Shown one piece after another: positions 7,866 through 14,862 of a stretch of DNA of 25,526 bases (the stretch's first letter is position 1; the number at the start of each line of letters is the position of its first letter). The position numbers were made by a program, and so were the translations under genes. The notes beneath the pieces were generated by a model. That model ran no database searches. It was given only the letters and a program-made list of their open reading frames with translations, and was not told the DNA's origin. Origin of the DNA: Streptosporangiaceae bacterium (GTDB lineage Bacteria > Actinomycetota > Actinomycetes > Streptosporangiales > Streptosporangiaceae); contig JASHOI010000015.1 of the NCBI GenBank assembly GCA_030041195.1, positions 1-25,526 on the forward strand, in the 5' to 3' direction.

Positions 7866-9656
7866 GTGGATTCCGCCGATGCCGTGCTTGCCGCGCTCGA
7901 CCCGGAGCAGCGGCAGGTCGCGCTCGCCGTACGCGGCCCGGTCTGCGTGCTGGCCGGCGCCGGCACCGGCAAGACCCGCGCGGTCGCGCACCGCATCGGT
8001 TACGCGGTGGCGACCGGCGTGGTGGACCCGGCGCGCGTGCTGGCCGTCGCGTTCACCACTCGCGCCGCCGGTGAGCTGCGCGGACGGCTGCGGCAGCTCG
8101 GCGACCGGGCGCTGCCCGGCGGCGGGATGGAGCGGGTCCAGGCGCGGACCTTCCACGCGGCAGCGTTGCGGCAGCTGACCCACTTCTGGCCGCTGACCGT
8201 GGGCGGACCGCCGCCCCGGGTGCTCGACTCCAAGGTCACCGTCGTGGCCGAGGCGGCCCGGCGGCTGCGGCTGCGGCTCAGCGGGCCCGACCTGCGCGAC
8301 GTGGCGGGCGAGATCGAGTGGGCCAAGGTCACCGGGGTGCGCGCGGAGGAGTACCCGGAGGCGAGCGCCAAGGTGAGCCGGGCGCAGCCGGTCGCCCCGG
8401 TCACGCTGTCCCGGCTGTTCGCCGCGTACCAGGAGCTTTGCCGGGAGCGGCACCTGGTCGACTTCGAGTCCGTGCTCGAGCTCACCGCGGCGATCCTGGC
8501 CGAGCACCCGGCCGCCGCCGCCGCGGTGCGGGACCGGTACGCGTATTTCGTCGTGGACGAGTACCAGGACGTCAACCCGCTGCAGAAGCTGCTGCTCGAC
8601 GCGTGGACCGGCGACCGGGACGACGTGTGCGTGGTCGGCGACCCGCTGCAGACGATCTACTCCTTCACCGGGGCCTCCCCGGCATACCTGACCGGGTTCG
8701 CGGCGGAGTTCCCGGACGCGACCGTGATCAAGCTGATGCGCAACTACCGGTCCACCCCGCAGGTGGTCGCGCTGGCGAACCGCCTCGGCGGCGGCGCGGT
8801 TCGCGCAGGGCGGCTGCGGGTCGGCGGCGCGAGGCGCCCGGGTGGGGAGGTGCTCGTGGCGCAGCGGCCGGCCGGGGCGGAGCCCGAGTTCGCCGAGTAC
8901 GGCGATGAGCAGGAGGAAGCCGCGGCGGTGGCGCGCCGGGCGGCGTCGCTGATCCGATCCGGGACCGCGCCGCGTGAGATCGCGGTGCTGATGCGGACCA
9001 ACGCGCAGACGCCCGCGTTCGAGCAGGCGCTGTCCGACGCCGGCGTGCCGTTCATGGTCAAGGGGGCGGAACGGTTCTTCGACCGGGCCGAGGTGCGCCA
9101 GGCGGTCGGCCTGCTGCGGGCTGCCGCCCGCTCGGCGCCGGCCGACGAGGAGCCGGCCGCCGAGGTCAGGGCCGTACTGTCCGGCATCGGATTGGCGCAG
9201 CAGCCGCCGTCGGGCCAGGGCAGGGCGCGGGAGCGGTGGGAGTCGCTGGAGGCGCTGGCGCAGCTAGCCGACGACTTCTTCGCGGCAACCCCCGATGCGC
9301 CGCTGGCCGACTTGTGCGCCGAGCTCGCCGCCCGCAGCGCCATCGGCCACGCCCCGGCCCTGGACGGGGTGACGCTGGCCTCGCTGCACGCGGCCAAGGG
9401 TCAGGAATGGGACGCGGTGTTCCTGGCCGGGCTCACCGATGGGATGCTGCCGATCGTGTACGCGCAGACCGATGAGGCGATCGAGGAGGAGCGGCGGCTG
9501 CTCTACGTCGGGATAACCAGGGCCCGGGAGCTGGTCTGCCTGTCCTGGGCCCTGGCCAGGTCCGCCGACGGGCGGCACGGCCGAAAGCCGTCCAGGTTCG
9601 TGGAAGAGATCCGGCCGCGGATCCGCCGGAGCAAGGCTGGGGAGCCGCGATCGTGA
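7866..9656 (+). CDS. uvrD2: UvrD2-type superfamily 1 DNA helicase, short form
   Basis: A 596-residue 3'-5' DNA helicase. In order it shows Walker A GAGTGKT (residues 31-37), motif Ia AFTTRAA, Walker B with VDEYQDVN, motif III GDPLQTIYSFTGA, motif IV MRNYRST, MRTNAQ, motif V LHAAKGQEWDAVFLAGL and motif VI RRLLYVGITRARE. The start GTG 7866 has GGGAGG (7855-7860) at ideal spacing; in-frame GTGs at 7845 and 7860 are poorer. The gene stops about 30 residues after motif VI, so the Cys-rich linker and C-terminal HRDC domain known from mycobacterial UvrD2 (about 700 aa) are absent. Its placement between mrx1 and whiB7 supports the UvrD2 name. Confidence 0.93.
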   Translation: MDSADAVLAALDPEQRQVALAVRGPVCVLAGAGTGKTRAVAHRIGYAVATGVVDPARVLAVAFTTRAAGELRGRLRQLGDRALPGGGMERVQARTFHAAALRQLTHFWPLTVGGPPPRVLDSKVTVVAEAARRLRLRLSGPDLRDVAGEIEWAKVTGVRAEEYPEASAKVSRAQPVAPVTLSRLFAAYQELCRERHLVDFESVLELTAAILAEHPAAAAAVRDRYAYFVVDEYQDVNPLQKLLLDAWTGDRDDVCVVGDPLQTIYSFTGASPAYLTGFAAEFPDATVIKLMRNYRSTPQVVALANRLGGGAVRAGRLRVGGARRPGGEVLVAQRPAGAEPEFAEYGDEQEEAAAVARRAASLIRSGTAPREIAVLMRTNAQTPAFEQALSDAGVPFMVKGAERFFDRAEVRQAVGLLRAAARSAPADEEPAAEVRAVLSGIGLAQQPPSGQGRARERWESLEALAQLADDFFAATPDAPLADLCAELAARSAIGHAPALDGVTLASLHAAKGQEWDAVFLAGLTDGMLPIVYAQTDEAIEEERRLLYVGITRARELVCLSWALARSADGRHGRKPSRFVEEIRPRIRRSKAGEPRS

Positions 9657-9663
9657 GCGCAGC

Positions 9664-10530
9664 ATGACCAAGGCCCTTGACCAGGTGATCGATCTGCTCG
9701 ACCTGGAGCCGATCGAGGTCGACATCTTCCGCGGGCGCAGCCCGGAGGGCGAGCGCAGGCAGCGCGTGTTCGGCGGCCAGGTCGCCGGCCAGGCGCTGGT
9801 CGCGGCGGGCCGCACGGTGCCTGAGGACCGGCCCGTGCACTCGCTGCACGCCTACTTCATCCGGCCGGGCGATCCGGCAGTCCCGCTGATCTACCTGGTG
9901 GAGCGGGTCCGGGACGGCCGCTCGTTCACCACCCGCCGGGTGACCACGATCCAGCACGGCAAGACGATCTTCACGCTCTCCGCGTCGTTCCACCGCGACG
10001 AGCCCGGTGTCGAGCACGCCGACCCGATGCCCGATGTCCCGCCGCCGGAGGCGATCGCGACGACCGCGGAGCGGATGGAGAGGCTGTTCGGGCCCAGCGT
10101 GCGTGAGTGGTACGGCAGCAATCCGATCGACATCCGGCACATCGGGCCGCTGAGTTTCGAGGCCGAGCGCGATCCCGCGCTGCGGACCACGCGCAACATG
10201 GTCTGGCTCCGGGCCGACGGCGACCTGCCCGACGACCCGTTGCTGCACGTCTGCCTGATGACCTACGCCTCGGACATGACCCTGCTCGACTCGGTGCTGC
10301 TCGCGCACGGCCTGTCCTGGGCGGACGGGCGGACCAGCGGGGCGAGCCTCGATCACGCGATGTGGTTCCACGGGCGGTTCCGCGCCGACCGGTGGCTGCT
10401 GTATGCGCAGGACTCGCCGGTCGCCCGCGGGTCGCGGGGGCTTGCGCGCGGAGAGGTGTACACCAGGGACGGCGACCTCGTGGTGTCTGTGGTGCAGGAG
10501 GGGCTGATTCGCACTTCTCCGGAGACCTGA
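9664..10530 (+). CDS. tesB: acyl-CoA thioesterase II
   Basis: A 288-residue double-hotdog thioesterase that hydrolyses acyl-CoA to free fatty acid and CoA. TesB landmarks are RVFGGQVAGQALVAA (about residues 36-50), HSLHAYFIRPGD, DGRSFTTRRV, then the second hotdog with YASDMTLLDS (likely active-site Asp), SLDHAMWFH and the terminal VVQEGLIR carrying the Gln. Length equals that of E. coli TesB. ATG 9664 begins 7 bp after the uvrD2 stop, so it is probably co-transcribed with uvrD2; this pairing is not part of the usual mycobacterial block. Confidence 0.94.
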   Translation: MTKALDQVIDLLDLEPIEVDIFRGRSPEGERRQRVFGGQVAGQALVAAGRTVPEDRPVHSLHAYFIRPGDPAVPLIYLVERVRDGRSFTTRRVTTIQHGKTIFTLSASFHRDEPGVEHADPMPDVPPPEAIATTAERMERLFGPSVREWYGSNPIDIRHIGPLSFEAERDPALRTTRNMVWLRADGDLPDDPLLHVCLMTYASDMTLLDSVLLAHGLSWADGRTSGASLDHAMWFHGRFRADRWLLYAQDSPVARGSRGLARGEVYTRDGDLVVSVVQEGLIRTSPET

Positions 10531-10551
10531 ATTCGGGTCTCGAGAATTCAG
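10527..10551 (+). terminator. small inverted repeat overlapping the tesB stop
   Basis: Arms CTGAATTC (10527-10534) and GAATTCAG (10544-10551) form an 8-bp stem with a 9-base loop that includes the tesB stop codon. It may help end the uvrD2-tesB transcript. It abuts the A-tract of the whiB7 promoter. Confidence 0.4.
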
Positions 10552-10555
10552 CGAG

Positions 10556-10594
10556 AAAAACCAGTTGCCCCGCTGCGGAAGGGCTACGTAGGCT
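10556..10594 (+). promoter_or_regulatory. whiB7 promoter with A-tract next to the -35
   Basis: An A5 run (10556-10560) is followed by CCAG, then a -35 TTGCCC (10565-10570), an 18-bp spacer and a -10 TAGGCT (10589-10594). An AT-rich stretch immediately upstream of the -35 is the recognised hallmark of WhiB7-SigA promoters, including whiB7's own. This layout therefore implies autoregulation. The transcription start would fall at about 10601. Confidence 0.7.
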
Positions 10595-10600
10595 TCTCGC

Positions 10601-10654
10601 ATGTCCGCGAGTCTGCCGACGACGCCTAACGGAAGGGGGTGCCCAGGGTGCTGA
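10601..10654 (+). CDS. 17-codon leader uORF of whiB7 (probably leaderless)
   Basis: The peptide MSASLPTTPNGRGCPGC begins at the predicted transcription start, six bases after the -10, so it would be read from a leaderless mRNA. Its stop (10652-10654) overlaps candidate starts of a second leader ORF (GTG 10648, ATG 10657). whiB7/wblC genes are known to carry uORF-containing leaders. Coding status here rests on position only. Confidence 0.45.
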   Translation: MSASLPTTPNGRGCPGC

Positions 10655-10950
10655 CTATGGACTCAGGTCTCGAGGCTGCTGCCAACGCGCGCGCGCCGTT
10701 CAGCATGGGTGCCTGCCTGCCGTCGGACGCCGTCCGGACCGCTCAGCCGTTCCCGGGAGCAATCGCATTTGCGCGCCCGCGTGCGTTCTGGGCATCCGAC
10801 GTCTCAGGGCGGCTCCACCCGGCCTCTGAACTGAGTGCAGCCATCGGACAGCCCGGTCAGAGCAAGCAGAACTACCCGTACACGACCCGTATCGCCGCCG
10901 GCGGTGGTGCAGAGGGTCCGCATCCGGCGAGGGATCCGGATCCGGTCTAG
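10648..10950 (+). CDS. second leader ORF in the whiB7 5' region (hypothetical)
   Basis: An open frame of about 100 codons with actinobacterial third-position bias and no recognisable domain; it includes SKQNYPYTTR near the end. GTG 10648 has GGAAGGGGG (10631-10639) eight bases upstream; GTG 10639 and ATG 10657 are alternatives. It overlaps the end of the 17-codon uORF. Its last codons contain the GGGTCCGC segment that can pair with the terminator hairpin, and its stop lies 22 bases before that hairpin. This is what a ribosome-sensing leader would look like, but it could also be non-coding leader RNA. Confidence 0.4.
   Translation: MLTMDSGLEAAANARAPFSMGACLPSDAVRTAQPFPGAIAFARPRAFWASDVSGRLHPASELSAAIGQPGQSKQNYPYTTRIAAGGGAEGPHPARDPDPV
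10914..10921 (+). promoter_or_regulatory. candidate antiterminator strand for whiB7
   Basis: GGGTCCGC repeats the 3' arm of the downstream hairpin (10992-10999). It is complementary to GCGGACCC (10978-10985) in the 5' arm. Pairing here would prevent the terminator from folding, with three more base pairs possible (10926-10928 with 10975-10977) across a 4-base bulge. Confidence 0.55.
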
Positions 10951-10959
10951 AAAGACCGG
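10942..10959 (+). other. small hairpin at the leader ORF stop
   Basis: CCGGTCT-AGAA-AGACCGG is a perfect 7-bp stem with a 4-base loop. It contains the TAG stop (10948-10950) of the leader ORF. A ribosome terminating here would melt it. It may act as a pause or spacer element in attenuation. Confidence 0.5.
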
Positions 10960-10971
10960 CCAGAACCCCTC

Positions 10972-11005
10972 AAGGCCGCGGACCCGAAATCGGGTCCGCG
11001 GCCTT
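10972..11005 (+). terminator. whiB7 leader attenuator hairpin
   Basis: AAGGCCGCGGACCCGA (10972-10987) and TCGGGTCCGCGGCCTT (10990-11005) form a perfect 16-bp stem around a two-base centre (in practice a small A-rich loop). It lies 64 bases before the whiB7 ORF and downstream of the whiB7 promoter. As part of the whiB7 transcript it would act as an attenuator. There is no immediate T-run, which is common in high-GC actinobacteria; TTTT follows only at 11023-11026. Confidence 0.75.
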
Positions 11006-11069
11006 CGTCATGCGAGGCCACCGTTTTGTCAGACGCGTGAGAGACCTTAGGACGAGTGGATGAGAGGGG

Positions 11070-11537
11070 ATGGCACCGATGCATCGGCCCGGCACCACCG
11101 CCGTTCTGGATGACCAGGCGGGGTTCGAGGCGGAATCCGTGCAGGTAGCGGCGATCACGAGGGCAGTCGACGCGGAGATGATCAGCGCCGCTGTCCCGGC
11201 TACCGGAGCAAAGGCAGCCCGGCCGTCCGGGCCGGGCGTGGCTGTCTCGGCGCCCGGGCAGGGCGTCCCCATCCCGGTGACCATGGCCGGGGTGCCGAAC
11301 GGCCGCATGCTCCCCTGCACGGATGACCCGGACCTGTTCTTCGCCGAGTCTCCGCAGGACGTGGAGTGCGCAAAGGACCTGTGCAGGAGCTGCCCGGCGC
11401 GGATGGCATGCCTCGCCGGAGCGCTTGAGCGCCGGGAGCCCTGGGGAGTCTGGGGCGGCGAGCTGTTCCTTCGCGGCGAGATCGTGCCGCGCAAGCGGCC
11501 GCGCGGACGGCCAAGGAAGGACGAGGTAGCGGCCTGA
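11070..11537 (+). CDS. whiB7: WhiB7-family iron-sulfur transcription regulator
   Basis: A 155-residue activator of intrinsic antibiotic resistance that partners with the primary sigma factor. The [4Fe-4S] ligands are C83, C105, C108 and C114 (CxxCx5C), with an extra Cys at 100. Then come the WhiB turn EPWGVWGGE and the AT-hook RGRPRK (145-150), which defines the WhiB7 subgroup. M. tuberculosis WhiB7 is about 92 residues, so this frame has about 60 extra N-terminal residues. ATG 11079 fits the GAGAGGGG (11062-11069) better than ATG 11070, and a much later ATG (11281) is possible but has no good RBS. It is flanked by uvrD2 and the ABC1 kinase gene as in mycobacteria. Confidence 0.92.
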   Translation: MAPMHRPGTTAVLDDQAGFEAESVQVAAITRAVDAEMISAAVPATGAKAARPSGPGVAVSAPGQGVPIPVTMAGVPNGRMLPCTDDPDLFFAESPQDVECAKDLCRSCPARMACLAGALERREPWGVWGGELFLRGEIVPRKRPRGRPRKDEVAA

Positions 11538-11573
11538 CCACCCGCTACCGCAGACGTTGAGGTGGTGGAGCAG

Positions 11574-11771
11574 ATGAGACCGACTCGCGAGATGGTCAGC
11601 GAACGACAACAGACACTACTGGCGACGGCCGCGGCCGAACGCCAGGCAACGCGGGTGCGCGCACTCGCCCGGGCAACGCGCCGGGTGGAGCGGGCACAGC
11701 GCCAGCTAGCCCGATCACGGCGCGAAGCCATGCGGCTCCGTGGTGAGCTGGCGGCCAAGCGGAGTTCCTGA
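11574..11771 (+). CDS. small basic helical protein downstream of whiB7 (hypothetical)
   Basis: A 65-residue Arg/Ala-rich protein predicted to be one long helix or coiled coil, with heptad-like spacing in TRRVERAQRQLARSRREAMRLRGELA. It has no Cys and no domain I recognise. ATG 11574 is preceded by GAGG (11559-11562) and GGTGGAG; GTG 11562 is an alternative start. It begins 36 bp after the whiB7 stop and ends before the shared terminator, so it is probably co-transcribed with whiB7 and induced with it. The function is unknown. Confidence 0.6.
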   Translation: MRPTREMVSERQQTLLATAAAERQATRVRALARATRRVERAQRQLARSRREAMRLRGELAAKRSS

Positions 11772-11814
11772 AACTCGGCTCTGCGCTCGCGGGATCAGCG
11801 ATCCGGCGGGGGCC

Positions 11815-11848
11815 AAGGGCCCGGGAAGCAGCCGCCTCCCGGGCCCTT
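11815..11848. terminator. bidirectional terminator between whiB7 operon and ABC1 kinase gene
   Basis: AAGGGCCCGGGA (11815-11826) and TCCCGGGCCCTT (11837-11848) form a perfect 12-bp stem with a 10-base loop between two convergent genes. Symmetric AA/TT ends suit termination from both sides. Confidence 0.8.
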
Positions 11849-11870
11849 CCGCTGCCCTGGCCCGTTCCGG

Positions 11871-13319
11871 TCAGCCCGGGCTCGCCGCGCCTGCTATGGC
11901 GCCGTCCGGGTCGTCACGCTCCGGGCTCGGCTGGTCGTCCCCTGCGTCGCGTAGCCCGCCTGCCTGGCCCGCCCGGCCCTGCTGGCCGGCCGCGTCGTCG
12001 CCGGGCTCCGCCAGGTCGGTATAGCCGGGCATCCACTTGAGCACCTCAGCGCGGAACTGGCCCTCGCACTCCAGCTGGCAGAGCACCCCGATCCCGGCCG
12101 TGGAGACGCGGTGGATCAGGATGTAGGTGGGCGGCAGGTTGAGGCGGCGGCCGACGGCGGCCGACCTCATGTCGGTGACCCGCGACGCTTCGGCCCGCAG
12201 CCACTCCCGGCTGAATTTGAACGATTCCACCTTGGACGGCTCGGCGAGCGGCGCCAGGTAGGCTCGCAGGGCGTCAAGATCCACGTCGACGCCCTCCTTG
12301 AGGAAGCCGTTCGCACGTAGTTCCGCCTCAACCGTCTCAATATCCCGGTCCTCGTGCATGAGGCGCAGCAGCTTGCCGAAGAAGCGCGGGAACCCGTCGG
12401 GCAGCCGGTCCACGGCGCCGAAGTCCAGAACGCCGAGCCGCCCGTCGTCCATCAGCCGGAAATTGCCCGGATGCGGGTCGGCGTGCAGCAGACCCGCCCG
12501 TGCGGGCCCGGAGAAGAGGAACCTGACGATCAGGATGCCGGCCCGGTTCCGGTCCTCGGTGCTCCCCTCGGCAATGACCCTGGAGAGCGGGGTGCCGTCG
12601 ATCCACTCGGTGACCAGGACGTGGCCGGTGGCGAGGACGACATGCGGCACGAGGAACTCGGGGTCGTCGGCGTAAGCGTCTGCGAACGCCTCCTGCGAGG
12701 CGGCCTCGAGCCGGTAGTCGAGTTCCTCGGCCACCCGCTTGCGCAGCTCGTCGAGCAGCGGCCTGACGTCGAGCCCCGGCATCAGCACGCTGAACAGCCG
12801 GCCGAGCCGGCTGAGCTGGGTGAAGTCGCTGATCAGCGCGTTCCCGGCGCCCGGGTACTGGATTTTCACCGCCACCGGGCGGCCATCGCGCCACGTGGCG
12901 CGGTGCACCTGGCCGATCGAAGCGGCAGCGGCCGGGGTGTCGTCGAAGTGGGTGAAGTTGTCCCGCCAGTCGACGCCGAGGTCGGCCACGAGAACCCGGT
13001 GCACGGTTCCGGCCGGCAGCGGCGGAGCGGCTTCCTGGAGCTTGGTCAGCGTCGCCCGGTAGGGACCAGCGATCTCGGGAGGCAGCGCTGCCTCAAAGAT
13101 CGACAGGGCCTGCCCGAGCTTGAGCGCGCCGCCCTTCAGCTCGCCGAGGACCTTGAAGATCTGCTCGGCGGTCCGCTGCTGGATCTCCTGCGCCACGAGC
13201 TCGGCCGGCCGTCCGCCCAGGCGTTTGCCGAGGCCGAGCGCGGTCCGGCCGGCCAGGCCGACCGGCAGGGTGGCGAGTTTCGCCGTCCGCGTCACGGCAC
13301 GGCGGGGCAGGTCGCTCAC
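11871..13319 (-). CDS. ABC1/AarF (UbiB-like) atypical kinase
   Basis: A 482-residue ABC1-family kinase-like protein. The landmarks are KxGQ (GGALKLGQALS, about 61-71), the Ala-rich nucleotide loop AAAASIGQVH, VAVKIQYPG with the ATP-contacting Lys, EELDYRLEA, the catalytic-loop segment HADPHPGNF and the metal-binding DFGAVDRLP. UbiB-type members act in isoprenoid-quinone or lipid metabolism, but the substrate of the actinobacterial group is not settled. The C-terminal 50 residues are Gly/Asp/Pro-rich and look disordered. The start is a GTG at 13319 without a ribosome binding site; a 14-codon ORF with a purine-rich lead ends in an overlap with it (GTGA). Orthologous in position to Rv3197. Confidence 0.92.
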   Translation of the reverse strand: MSDLPRRAVTRTAKLATLPVGLAGRTALGLGKRLGGRPAELVAQEIQQRTAEQIFKVLGELKGGALKLGQALSIFEAALPPEIAGPYRATLTKLQEAAPPLPAGTVHRVLVADLGVDWRDNFTHFDDTPAAAASIGQVHRATWRDGRPVAVKIQYPGAGNALISDFTQLSRLGRLFSVLMPGLDVRPLLDELRKRVAEELDYRLEAASQEAFADAYADDPEFLVPHVVLATGHVLVTEWIDGTPLSRVIAEGSTEDRNRAGILIVRFLFSGPARAGLLHADPHPGNFRLMDDGRLGVLDFGAVDRLPDGFPRFFGKLLRLMHEDRDIETVEAELRANGFLKEGVDVDLDALRAYLAPLAEPSKVESFKFSREWLRAEASRVTDMRSAAVGRRLNLPPTYILIHRVSTAGIGVLCQLECEGQFRAEVLKWMPGYTDLAEPGDDAAGQQGRAGQAGGLRDAGDDQPSPERDDPDGAIAGAASPG

Positions 13320-13413
13320 GGATATCGCGGCGCACAGGTACTAGTGGTCAGCCCGGGCACGGCGCGCCGCTTCACCTCCCTAGCAAATCTAGCTCTCAAG
13401 ATCCCATTGTCCG

Positions 13414-14454
13414 CTACCTGTCGGCGTGGCTGCTACACGGGCAGTCAGGATGACGTGGCCACGTCCGGCGGCGCCATTGCCAGCCGGGCAGGACGAGTTC
13501 CAGGGTGCCATTGGCAACCGCGTCGACCGCCACCGCCCTGTCGATGAAGGCCAGCACTTGTGCGGCGGCCTGTGCGGCCACGGCGGCCGCGAGCGGCGCG
13601 TCGCATGCCCGCGGCTCGGGTTCCCGCCCCTCGAGTTGGGCCAGGATCAGCGGCCAGGCCGGGTCGCGTTCGGCTCTGGTCAGGTCCAGACACCTCAGGC
13701 ACGCGGTGCGGCCGGGGATCACCAGCGGGCCGACAACCCCGATCGCCTCGTCCGCCGCCACGGCCAGGTGCGGTATCTCATCGCGCATCAGGCTGGCTGC
13801 CAGCTCCATGGGATGCCGGCCGACCAGGATCGCAAGGTCAGGGAGTGCCGTGCCGGGCGGCGCGTCGCCGGCCTGCCCGGTGGGCCGTGATGGTTTGGGC
13901 GGTTGTGCCGTGGGCGGCGCCGGGGCGGGTGGCGCCGCCGGGTCGCCGGGCCGGTCCGCGTGCACCACCCGGCCGATGCCGGACGTCGTGAGAAGGCTGG
14001 CGATCCCGGTTCCCACCCTCCCGGCACCGTGGATCCGGATCTGCGCCGCGAGCCTGCGCGCGAGGGTGCGCGCACCGCCGTCGCCGTCCCGGTGTGCCAG
14101 GGACGCCGCCGCTATTTCCGCGGCAAGCCGCGCCCGCACCTGCGTCGGCAGCAGCCGTAACGTGCCAGCGGGAAAATCGTCGAGCGCGCCGGCGGCTGCC
14201 AGCAGAGCCAGGACCCGCTCGGTGGCCTCGGCGGGAATGCCACGGTCGGCGGCGGCCTCGATGACCTGTGTGCGGTCGCGGCTGCCATCGAGGAGCCCGA
14301 TCACCCACGCCACGCCGGCCATCCCGGTCAGCGCCACCGCCCGCCGCGAGTCAATGCCGATCTGCAGCGTGTCACGATCCCGCCACACGGGAAGCAGCCC
14401 GGGCTTCAGCGCTGGTCTCACGCCTACAGGGTGACAGGGCATGCCGACAGTCAC
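13414..14454 (-). CDS. ThiF/E1-like adenylylating-fold protein
   Basis: A 346-residue protein. An N-terminal helical region (about 1-120) precedes a Rossmann segment IRIHGAGRVGTGIASLL of the ThiF/MoeB/E1 type. A Pro/Ala-rich linker follows (about 175-205), then a C-terminal half with CLRC (about 251-254) and C338-P-C340, which could bind zinc. ThiF-like proteins activate C-termini of ubiquitin-like carriers or cyclise peptides, but no carrier or precursor peptide is visible nearby, so the substrate is unknown. GTG 14454 is the first start; ATG 14442 is an alternative. It lies 94 bp upstream of the ABC1 kinase gene on the same strand, as Rv3196 does relative to Rv3197. Confidence 0.82.
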   Translation of the reverse strand: MTVGMPCHPVGVRPALKPGLLPVWRDRDTLQIGIDSRRAVALTGMAGVAWVIGLLDGSRDRTQVIEAAADRGIPAEATERVLALLAAAGALDDFPAGTLRLLPTQVRARLAAEIAAASLAHRDGDGGARTLARRLAAQIRIHGAGRVGTGIASLLTTSGIGRVVHADRPGDPAAPPAPAPPTAQPPKPSRPTGQAGDAPPGTALPDLAILVGRHPMELAASLMRDEIPHLAVAADEAIGVVGPLVIPGRTACLRCLDLTRAERDPAWPLILAQLEGREPEPRACDAPLAAAVAAQAAAQVLAFIDRAVAVDAVANGTLELVLPGWQWRRRTWPRHPDCPCSSHADR

Positions 14455-14847
14455 GACATTACGGCCGTTCGCACCGTGGCCGGGGCCCCCGGGCGCGGGC
14501 CGTTCGCCCCCCTTCCCCAGACGGACGGCGACCCGGAGCCCGGGGACTCCTGCCTGGCGAAGCTAGGCCCGGTGCCGCGAGAGGGTCAATACGTCCTTGT
14601 GGAGGGCGCTGTGGACAACTTGGGGAAGGGCCGGAGCGTCCCTGTGGACAGCGGCGAGCGAGCCTGTGAAGTTCTCGATGGCCAGGTCGTACCTGCACGA
14701 ACTGCCAGGGATGATGCTCTCCACGGCCTGTGGACGGCAGATTGCGATCACTCGGGCCGTGAAATCCCGCTGACCAGTCCTATTTCGGGCCCTGGTGCGG
14801 AATCAGCGATCCGCGGCAAACCCATCTCGTGCCCCGCCAGCCGTCCT
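14455..14847. other. intergenic region with three DnaA-box-like 9-mers
   Basis: About 390 bp without a credible gene; the frames here have poor composition. It holds TGTGGACAA (14610-14618), TGTGGACAG (14643-14651) and TGTGGACGG (14729-14737), all in the same orientation and all matching the degenerate actinobacterial DnaA box read on the other strand. There is also a short CAGGT/ACCTG hairpin (14683-14695). No dnaA or dnaN gene is near, so this is not an obvious chromosomal origin. Confidence 0.4.
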
Positions 14848-14862
14848 AAAAGTCAGTATGAA

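Noticed and set aside
13414..14454. A TOMM/RiPP biosynthetic locus based on the ThiF-like protein
   Set aside because: No precursor peptide, YcaO or dehydrogenase gene is present, and the gene sits in a conserved housekeeping neighbourhood.
14610..14737. A chromosomal or plasmid replication origin
   Set aside because: Only three or four DnaA-like boxes, no AT-rich unwinding region and no dnaA, dnaN or rep gene nearby.
11794..14815. The 12-mer ATCAGCGATCCG present at about 11794 and again at about 14804
   Set aside because: A shared 12-mer is expected by chance several times in 25 kb of GC-rich DNA, and the flanks do not extend the match.
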